Positions 59,001 to 64,000 of a DNA stretch of 64,000 nucleotides are shown here, piece by piece; the first letter of the stretch is position 1; each line of letters opens with the position of its first letter. The notes beneath the pieces were generated by a model that was not told the DNA's origin, did not search any database, and was given only the letters and a program-made list of their open reading frames with translations. Origin of the DNA: Acestrorhynchus altus (Eukaryota; Chordata; Actinopteri; Characiformes; Acestrorhynchidae); the NCBI GenBank assembly GCA_034509495.1, contig CM067520.1, positions 1,664,930-1,728,929 of the forward strand, given 5' to 3'. A program made the translations under genes and the position numbers.

Positions 59001-60539
59001 CTGTTTAAGTGCACAAACAGCAAAACTGCAGAAAGCAGCTTTAATCAGAGGGTAAGAACAAACCTCATCAAGGCAAGCAAATGTCAGTCACTCAAACAGT
59101 GATCAAACAGCAACGCTCCTGCAGTGTGTAGCACATGCGTGCATGAGGAGGCTCTCTCGAATTACAGAACGTCAAGTAAGACCTGACATCTCGTGAGAGC
59201 ACCTCCAGTCCAAGAACAAGCTGTACCGATGATACAAGCGTGAGCAGAGTGAAGTATGCACATACAGTCATCAGCCATAACATTAAATCACCTGCTAAAC
59301 CAGAACAGCTCTGACTCCTTCAGGCAGGTATCTGGACACCTTCATTACAGAGCTCCTTTATGAGCATCCATGAACAAGAGGTCTGCAATCCTACAGGACT
59401 CCATGCAGCCAGACTAAATTTGAGGGTCATGCAAGGAAGTGGGCAATTAACCAATCCAGTGGTTGAATACATGTACAAAAATGCCACACATGAATAACTT
59501 GTTTTGAACTGATTCTTGCTTTCCGAGCTCCTTTATGCCACCAGGAAAAGTAATAGCTCTGCTTCTCGGAGCGCCACAAACAAATATTTGCAAAGCAGCA
59601 GATCACGTGAACACCGTGCGGGTTGTGTGTTACTGTGTTACAGAGAGGGTGTAGCCGGTAGACGGCCAGTCGGCCAGCTGTGGAAAGTGTAATGAGGCTG
59701 GAAACACTTTCTTTTCTGTCCAGTTCTTCTGTCCAGTTTTCCCCTTTTCACACAAGTGCTAGTTTGTGTGGAAAAATACAGTTCATGGCTCTTTGGCCAT
59801 GAACAGATGACCCCCAACCGTACAGCCATGATAGACACAACAAGTAATAAGTAATTATACTTTTTTAACCCGCTGTGTTGTGCACACACAGGAATTAACC
59901 CTACGCATTGAACCCATCCTCCCACAGTGACTTCACACACCAGGGGGCAGTCAGCACACATGCCCGAAGCGATGAGAAGCCCTATCCTCAACACCCAAGG
60001 AGTTCAGTGCTTTGCTCAAGGGCACATCAGTCATGTCCTGCCAGTTCGGGGATTCGAACCGGTGACCTTCTGGTCACAAGGCTGGTTCCCAAACCACCAG
60101 GTGAGCCGAAAATTCTACTGAAAAAATTCTGCCCAGTTTTGGCAGGAACAGGATTTAAAATCGGTGCCTCACCGACCTTTATCAGAAACAGCCCACAAAA
60201 CCTGCCTGAGACGAGACCATCCAGTTGTCTAGACATGACCTTATCGGTTTGGATCTGGTCAAAGTATCTCAGATTCTTATGTCCATTTTCCTGCTTCAAC
60301 AAATCAACTTCATGAACTGACTTCACTTGTTCACCAATATAGCCACCCTCGACAGGAGCCACTGGAACCACGTCAACTCTGGTTTTAATGTAATGGCTGA
60401 TCAGACCAATTAGGCATACTTCTCTCCATGTGCCACTTCAGACATAAACAGTGTGCTGGGAAACACTGCAGGAGCATTGCAGGTGTACAACACACGGCAA
60501 GACTTTACCTTCTCTTCACCATCGCCAGGCTGGAAAGCT
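42347..60539 (-). CDS. pdlim7: PDZ and LIM domain protein 7 (Enigma), linker and three LIM domains; PDZ exons outside window
   Basis: Minus-strand exons in transcript order: 60509-60539, 56783-56991, 53873-53911 (possible cassette), 52761-52909, 52084-52120, 47530-47591, 46776-47016, 46125-46305, 44751-44871, 42722-42837, 42347-42433, with alternative end 51091-51187. All junction phases agree. PDLIM7 is a cytoskeletal scaffold: its PDZ domain binds actin-associated partners such as tropomyosin and its LIM domains bind receptors and kinases. Key matches to human PDLIM7: SRSFRILA(H/Q)LTGT(E/D)F, MQDPD, DP.FAERY.PDKTSTV(L/V)T, KCKKKI(T/A)[47 protein letters not shown](R/K)PLCK.HAFS. PDLIM5 and LDB3 differ at MFGT..[9 protein letters not shown]. 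The gene converges on unc5a. Confidence 0.94.
42722..42837 (-). CDS. pdlim7: pdlim7 exon: LIM3 first zinc finger
   Basis: 116 nt; donor TGTGCC|GTAAGT. It encodes (D)[19 protein letters not shown] and [19 protein letters not shown], with the C-x2-C...H-x2-C zinc ligands of the first half of LIM3. The first Asp codon is split with the previous exon. Confidence 0.96.
43572..43602 (+). repeat. (TG)n microsatellite
   Basis: Pure TG run in the pdlim7 intron between 42837 and 44751. Confidence 0.95.
44020..44475. mobile_element. DNA transposon debris (family C, with a family-B-like patch)
   Basis: 44150-44475 repeats the family C blocks (CATCATTCCAGAGAACACAG, GCAATGGGTGCAACTTAAAG, GTGTCCACAAATTTTTCC). 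44020-44100 (TAGTTGCACCCAGGAGGACGTG) resembles the flank of the family B copy at 8558-8580. A further short family B scrap, TGTTGCGTTAAACCCGACGCCG, lies at 43017-43038. Confidence 0.55.
44751..44871 (-). CDS. pdlim7: pdlim7 exon: LIM2 body
   Basis: 121 nt; starts GAG ATC ATG after ...ctccacAG and ends GAGAGAG|GTGAGA. It encodes [20 protein letters not shown] and KTPIRNQAFYMEEGEPYCER. It is the clearest diagnostic match to human PDLIM7 ([26 protein letters not shown]). Confidence 0.96.
46125..46305 (-). CDS. pdlim7: pdlim7 exon: LIM1 body and LIM2 start
   Basis: 181 nt; acceptor gtgtttcAG, donor GCTGGA|GTGAGT. It encodes GRYVVALGRSWHPEEFTCCQ, CRAVLDEGGFFEEKGSVYC and DNRYAPNCAKCKKKIAG. It supplies most LIM1 zinc ligands and the first C-x2-C of LIM2. 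Confidence 0.96.
46776..47016 (-). CDS. pdlim7: pdlim7 exon: proline-rich linker and start of LIM1
   Basis: 241 nt; donor ATCAG|GTAGTA. It encodes APAPAKPSNS, CRPPWVTDPNFAERYHPDKT, STVVTQHSQPAQPTPMQNRS and then TPLCAACNKIIR, where LIM1 begins. The acceptor region reads CCAG CACCAG CAC: a second AG at 47012-47011, six bases further on, would drop two residues without changing the frame. Confidence 0.94.
47017..47420. repeat. Degenerate AT-rich repeats (ATTTTCAG-like) in pdlim7 intron
   Basis: The words ATTTTCAGCAATTACTTTCAT, TTATTTTCAGGC, AATTTTCACATGG, AAATTTCAGCCATTATTT and CATTTTCAGACATT recur roughly every 20-60 bp on the plus strand. They are diverged and irregular. The intron runs to 47529. 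Confidence 0.45.
47530..47591 (-). CDS. pdlim7: pdlim7 exon: linker unique to the LIM-containing isoform
   Basis: 62 nt; acceptor ctctccacAG, donor CTCAAG|GTAATT. Only one frame is open: HGVTPCPTKTTPTPKPEAAQ. The first base joins the previous AG to give Ser, and the last G joins CA to give Ala. It corresponds to the human segment after KKSS (QVPRTEAPAPAS...), which is proline-rich and poorly conserved. Confidence 0.85.
50872..50930 (+). repeat. (TG)n microsatellite (CA in the pdlim7 transcript)
   Basis: Pure run of about 58 bp, beginning about 9 nt downstream, in transcript sense, of the AATAAA of the short isoform. Confidence 0.95.
50939..50944 (-). promoter_or_regulatory. Poly(A) signal of short pdlim7 isoform
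   Basis: AATAAA on the minus strand, 147 nt after the alternative stop codon at 51091-51093; a fitting distance for a short 3' UTR. Confidence 0.6.
51091..51187 (-). CDS. pdlim7: pdlim7 alternative terminal exon (LIM-less short isoform)
   Basis: Acceptor GCTGCGGCAG|G. Joined to the AG of the 52084-52120 exon it encodes REKFLSEIQSPRYARLRDWH then HDRSARALNIKS and TGA. I recall the short human PDLIM7 isoform ending REKYVLELQSPRYTRLRDWH followed by HQRSAHVLNVQS, so reading frame, length and position are all conserved. Use of this exon stops translation before any LIM domain and yields a PDZ-only protein. It lies between the shared exon 52084-52120 and the LIM-isoform exon 47530-47591, so the two fates are mutually exclusive. 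An AATAAA lies 147 nt downstream of the stop. Confidence 0.88.
51363..52045. mobile_element. Possible MITE remnants around GGTACC-rich sequence
   Basis: 51440-51540 reads GTACCCGGTTCCAGGTACCAGG...GGTGGAAAAGCACTG, and 52030-52045 reads AGCTTTCCACTGCAC. Such ends recall fish MITEs whose termini read CAGTGGAAAAGC. Boundaries and pairing are unclear. Confidence 0.3.
52084..52120 (-). CDS. pdlim7: pdlim7 exon: MQDPDDEVMKRS (isoform branch point)
   Basis: 37-nt microexon-sized exon; acceptor CTTTCCTCAG|TG, donor TCCAG|GTAAAT. Together with the A of the previous exon it encodes MQDPDDEVMKRS, matching human MQDPDEEHLKKS. Its final AG joins either C (Ser, LIM isoform at 47591) or G (Arg, short isoform at 51187). 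Confidence 0.93.
52761..52909 (-). CDS. pdlim7: pdlim7 exon: SRSFRILAQLTGTDF linker block
   Basis: 149 nt; acceptor GAGGCACAG|T, donor TTTCA|GTAAGC. It encodes LRVENPPCFIPNDRSKKRLI, EDTQDWQPRTGTTQSRSFRI and LAQLTGTDF. Human PDLIM7 has (K)QRLMENTEDWRPRPGTGQSR and SFRILAHLTGTEF, so this conserved mid-protein block is well supported. Confidence 0.95.
53268..53283 (+). repeat. Poly(C) tract
   Basis: Sixteen consecutive C; intronic. Confidence 0.95.
53508..53538 (+). repeat. Poly(A) tract
   Basis: About 31 A; intronic, possibly a retroelement tail though nothing upstream is recognisable. Confidence 0.95.
53873..53911 (-). CDS. pdlim7: Candidate 39-nt cassette exon of pdlim7
   Basis: Acceptor CTATTTCAG|T with a preceding pyrimidine-rich stretch, and a strong donor GAGAA|GTAAGT. 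In the frame set by both neighbours it reads (G)RGEGFFEEFYPE(N) without a stop. Length is a multiple of three and both junctions are of the same phase, so inclusion or skipping keeps the frame: including it gives HNG-RGEGFFEEFYPEN-LRVENPP, skipping gives HNG-LRVENPP. I know of no counterpart in human PDLIM7, hence moderate confidence. Confidence 0.5.
54765..54985 (+). mobile_element. Tc1/mariner-type remnant, family B
   Basis: CACAGATACTATGCCATG... CTGATTGAAAATGTGTGGGACG reads the (P)LIENVWD catalytic-Glu block, followed by the usual ATCAACACTCCACC. Plus-strand orientation. Confidence 0.75.
55972..56018 (+). repeat. Poly(A) tract
   Basis: 47 A after CAGGACATTTTGTCCTG, a perfect 7-bp inverted repeat. 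Reading on the transcript strand it is poly(U). Confidence 0.95.
56783..56991 (-). CDS. pdlim7: pdlim7 exon: linker with KYSFTPS / NK.ARPF motif
   Basis: 209 nt starting in phase 0 (GGC TCG) after acceptor gacccttAG; donor AATGG|GTAGGT. It encodes GSLAPAPSQPKYSFTPSTSI, NKMARPFSAAAS, then GSVIKPVAYSPKLTPAASN ending PQSHNG. Human PDLIM7 has PPRYTFAPSVSLNKTARPFG and ends this block with QQNG, so the fish exon is homologous but carries extra residues (VIKPVAYSPKL) reminiscent of the ZM-type motif in the related ALP/ZASP proteins. That resemblance is by eye only. Confidence 0.9.
56992..60508. other. pdlim7 intron
   Basis: No exon recognised. Contains the SINE-like sequence near 59880-60110 and otherwise unique AT-rich DNA. 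Confidence 0.55.
59880..60110 (-). mobile_element. tRNA-related SINE-like element
   Basis: Minus strand reads CACCGGTTCGAATCCCCGAAC, containing a perfect pol III B box (GGTTCGAATCC), and GTGCCCTTGAGCAAAGCACTGAAC, a motif typical of a fish SINE-like repeat. The A-box end near 60110 is less clear. Confidence 0.6.
60509..60539 (-). CDS. pdlim7: pdlim7 small exon after PDZ domain
   Basis: 31 nt; acceptor tctccacAG, donor GAGAAG|GTAAAG. Only the frame continuing into the 56991 exon is open: AFQPGDGEEK after a split codon (two bases come from the preceding exon). Human PDLIM7 has AQPVQSKPQK in the same place right after the PDZ domain. The small size limits certainty. Confidence 0.68.
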
Positions 60540-61309
60540 CTGTGGAGACACAGAAGAACAGGAAGAGTTAGAATGTGCATCAGTACAGCGATTTCTACAC
60601 ATGATGAGGTAAAAGCATTAGCATTGAGGGCTGGCTGCGACTGTGTACATAGAATATGACAGTGATATTCAGTCTCAGTGTAATATGATCAGCTGGCTTG
60701 GCCCATTTTCCCTCCCTTAGGGGCTTAGTTTAATCAGACCTTTCATACAAGGCTACAGATTCTGTGTGAGTTATATGTAAGCTTCTCCAGAACATCACAT
60801 TATTTTGTGATCCCTCTCCAGGCTTTTACTATAGCTCTTTCAGCTTGTACAGAACTACAGAACAGTTTAATTCCAGACAGTGTACAACAGTGTTTCAGGA
60901 GAACTGTAGAACTCTAACAGATTACAATGACAACGCTGAATTGAACTGGCACAGTGTTTTGGGTCATTGTCTTGGGTACCATGAAATTTGCCCTGATATG
61001 ACCCGATGCACTTCTCAGTAAACTGTCGGGCAAGTTCATTCAGCTGCTGGTGAGCAATAAAAACTAGTAAGCCTGCTCCAGAAACAACCCTGAAAGTCCA
61101 CGCCACTTAACTACCTACACCGTGCTTAACAGATGAGAGTCCTTGTTTCAGATCAGAAGAGTCTGCACATGTTGCCTTTTGCACCACATTGTGGAGCTAT
61201 TTTTTTTTAGGATGAGCGTATTAACCACTCCCAAGTTTTACACAGAAGGAAGTGTGGGATTGCAGTTTACTGGGAAGGAAGTTAAAGGATATCAGGAACA
61301 AAATCAGAT

Positions 61310-61450
61310 AGGGATGGAGTGTTGATGGCGCATGCAATAGCATTCCACATAGTTTCAATCAAGGATTCGTCTGGACCGATCATGGCATAGTATCTGTGTC
61401 TTCAAGACGAGATCTTGAGACGGCAGCACTATGTGGACGAACGTGACATT
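61310..61450 (-). mobile_element. Tc1/mariner-type remnant, family B (fragment)
   Basis: CATGGCATAGTATCTGTGTC, TTCAAGACGAGATCTTGAGACGG and GGATGGAGTGTTGAT match the 24960-25435 copy. Confidence 0.7.
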
Positions 61451-61789
61451 TGGAGTTTGATTTTCCTTTTGCTACTTGTGAAGATGTTTAATCAAGACAG
61501 AAAACCTGCTGTTCTATAAACCAAAATGATGTATATGTATTGGTTATGCCCTTCTCTTGTGCATGGGCTTGATTTTCCTTCATTTCTCAACTTTCTTCGA
61601 TTGACAATTACTTGGTTTAGCTTTTCATTCAAGAACATCACAAACACTATAGTTACAAAAAGTATTGATAAAGCTGCTCATTTATTATTTATTCTGAAAT
61701 CAAGGGTATTAAATGACTGCTACTACTGTCCAGGGAAGATTTTCTACTAGATTATGGAACAATGCTGTCAGGATATGATTGCATTTAAT

Positions 61790-62050
61790 AACAAGAGCTT
61801 CACCATCATGCCAGAGAACAAGCTTCCACTGCTCCACAGCTCAACGCTGGAAGGCTTTATATACCTCTAGCCCAAGTCTGACATTAGTCATGGCGCAAAC
61901 AGGTTCATGTTTGTTTATCTGCACCAGAGAGTCCTATTCTATTGGTAGTACTTCTCTAAAAGGGCCAGACCAGCTGTTTGCACATCTGTATCAACAATGG
62001 GTGCAACTTGTAGCAAGTACTTGCAAAATGACTCAACGGATAACTTCCTG
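61790..62050 (+). mobile_element. DNA transposon fragment, family C
   Basis: ACCATCATGCCAGAGAACAAG, CTCCACAGCTCAACGCTGG, TTTATATACCTCTAGCCC and CAACAATGGGTGCAACTTG match the copies at 12095 and 44150. Confidence 0.6.
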
Positions 62051-64000
62051 AACACACCGCACTCTCAATAATGACATCTCAATAACGACATCTGCTACAA
62101 ACTAAAAGCACACAAATCACATCTTTATGATAGTCGTGTAAAAATCCAGAGCCTGAATGAACATGCATGTTCCTGCAGCTGTGAATCATTCATTAATAAA
62201 TCCTTCCACACACACGCATCCATCATTTAAAAATATCCACCATTATTAATGCTGAAGGACCAGTGGATGCATTATTCCCTAACCACTCTGCAGCTGGAGC
62301 AGCTGGATAGACCAGTCACGTACGCTGATGTTGAGATCATGGATGCATCTGCCAAAACACAAAGGCCTCAAGCCTGGTCCGCAAAATTAAGGGTTCAATC
62401 ATCAGGCAGTCTTAAGTTATGGAGTGGAGCCATATCGGTTTAATCTGCTCTCTTTGTAGAAGGTCTAAAGTTGTTCCTGATATAATCCCAAGAGCTTCAT
62501 TTCCCAATTATTATTAGTGTTATATTTTTTAGTCCAGCTGCTGGACAAATTCCTCCAGAGTGAAGAATTTCATACTGAAAATCATGGTTCTTTCAGGCTT
62601 GATGGCTGCCACTGTGTTCAGGGGTTCGGCAGCTTGATGAAAGTCCAACGTCTGCAATCTAAATCTGTGAATCCGTCACATGAACGAAATGTGTGGAGAA
62701 AGCAGTTACAGAACCATAGATCTCAACATGGAGTTCACAGAAAACCCCATCCTTCAACAAAATGAGACCATCAGTTTGCGAGTTACAGATAGACAACAGG
62801 AGACAAACCGCTTGCTTGTAACGCGGTGAGCAGAGGAGGGTCTAGAACAACTGCGTTAAGAGTCAATTAAGAGTTAAGAGTTATTTGAGCATCAAGTAAC
62901 TTAGAATGCAAATAACTGATTATTCGTTTAAATAATTCAATTAAATGATTCACAAGCAAGTCATTTATTGCAGACCTTGTCCTACTGTGTCTCTGAACAA
63001 CATGCATGAGTGTGGTGAACCGCTGACATTCCTACAGTCAAATAACTGTTATGCTGTCTTATTGAAGGAGTACAGAAACAGTGACATTCCAATGAGTCTG
63101 TATATCCTGTGACTGTGCATTACTTCCTGTGGCATGGCAGCTGCCTCCATGTGGTCTGAAACTCTCAGAAAATGAAGGAGACAGATGTTGGCAAGTTTAT
63201 CTGAGCCGACCACAACTACAGGAAACAAACAGGATGAGAGGACAGACAATAGACAGAATGCGGCTGGATGGGCAGACCATAAACTAATGTAGAAGAGCAG
63301 GCATACAGCAGAAAACAGACTGAAAAGAAGCTGAAAATAAGCTTTTGTTTTGGACCAAATTAAAAAGTAATGACTTCTGGCACGCAGCAGAACAGCACAG
63401 TGTTATGTAACCTCATACACTTAATATGAGGAGCTTGCTGATTATGTTAGAAATTACACAATACTGGCTGGTATGGGCCTGCCCGTTTCACCAGTTGTTT
63501 CCAGATATGGGAAACAAAGGTTCGCATACTTTGGCCCTCAATGATCTGTAATATTGGATAATTTTCCTCGATAAATAAATGATCAGTGTAATATCTTTGT
63601 CTCATTTGTTTCCTTTAAGGCGCATAGTCCATCACAACACCTAAATATATGATCATATTGCTCAGCTTTTTGTGAGGCCTCTGGTTTTAAAATCTGGTTC
63701 TTAGCAACATCATAGCAACAAACACTAAACAAGCACAATCTCAGAGGTTTTCTTCACACCATTTTTCTCCTCTGTTGAAACATTTCGGCACCTCTGCTGG
63801 AATGTCCAGGGATCTACAGTCAGCGAGGTCAGAGACCAGCTCACATTCATATTCATGCAGGCTTCTCAGAGAATTAGTGCTGATCCAGCACTCTCTTTAG
63901 CAGAGCATGGTGATGAAAGGCAAACCACAGTGTCTAGATCAGTTCTGAAGTTGCAGCAGACATTTACCAGAGGAACACCAGAGGAATTTCATCAACTCAG

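Larger units (their letters stand above)
60540..64000. other. pdlim7 upstream intron; PDZ exons not present in window
   Basis: I searched the minus strand for a PDZ core (the GF.LQGG, LSISR, GD.VLSI.G type blocks) and saw none up to the right edge. Transposon scraps lie at 61310-61450 and 61790-62050. Confidence 0.6.

Noticed and set aside
59266..59310. CAGCCATAACATTAAATCACCTG as a possible gene or RNA element
   Set aside because: It matches a transposon-end word also seen at 3078-3100 (CAGCCATAACATTATGACC); treated as repeat scrap too short to annotate separately.
60540..64000. Expected PDZ exons of pdlim7
   Set aside because: No PDZ core motif found on the minus strand, so they are taken to be outside the window and not annotated.
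1..64000. CRISPR arrays, operons, phage or defence systems
   Set aside because: The window is vertebrate nuclear DNA; the tandem arrays seen are microsatellites and minisatellites without spacer-repeat structure.
1..64000. tRNA, rRNA or microRNA genes
   Set aside because: Only decayed tRNA-derived SINE heads were found; no intact cloverleaf, rRNA block or known microRNA seed hairpin was recognised by eye.

Overview
The window is nuclear DNA of a vertebrate. Two multi-exon genes have canonical GT-AG introns and there are no prokaryotic-style gene arrays. The intronic DNA is loaded with (TG)n and (GA)n microsatellites, degenerate Tc1/mariner copies, tRNA-derived SINE-like sequence and a fold-back element. 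This mix fits a teleost, and the repeat flavour suggests an ostariophysan such as a characiform or catfish. That last step is inference from remembered repeat families, not from a search.

Layout. About 0.5-31.1 kb (+ strand) holds the last eight coding exons of a netrin receptor of the UNC5 family, best read as unc5a: the cytoplasmic linker, ZU5, UPA and death domain. Its extracellular Ig/thrombospondin and transmembrane exons lie to the left, outside the window. About 31.1-42.3 kb is a gene-free interval between two gene tails. It contains a hAT-like MITE, a Tc1 remnant and possibly a long unc5a 3' UTR. About 42.3-60.5 kb (- strand) holds the exons of a PDZ-LIM protein, best read as pdlim7 (Enigma): linker exons, three C-terminal LIM domains, and an alternative terminal exon with its own stop codon and AATAAA signal that would give a LIM-less isoform. 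The PDZ exons were not found and should lie beyond 64 kb. About 60.5-64 kb is pdlim7 intron with transposon debris.

The two genes are convergent (tail to tail). Their products are not known to act together. UNC5A is a neuronal guidance and dependence receptor; PDLIM7 is a cytoskeletal scaffold. Both human orthologues map to chromosome 5q35, so the neighbourhood supports the two orthology calls.

Every coding exon boundary below was checked for reading phase across the splice junction. Transposon boundaries are approximate because they were set by eye. I found no undescribed multi-gene system. The items most worth a second look are the alternative pdlim7 terminal exon, a 39-nt phase-neutral candidate cassette exon in pdlim7, a fold-back element present in three or four copies with a recurrent open frame in its loop, and a 13-bp minisatellite with a 52-bp higher-order period inside an unc5a intron.
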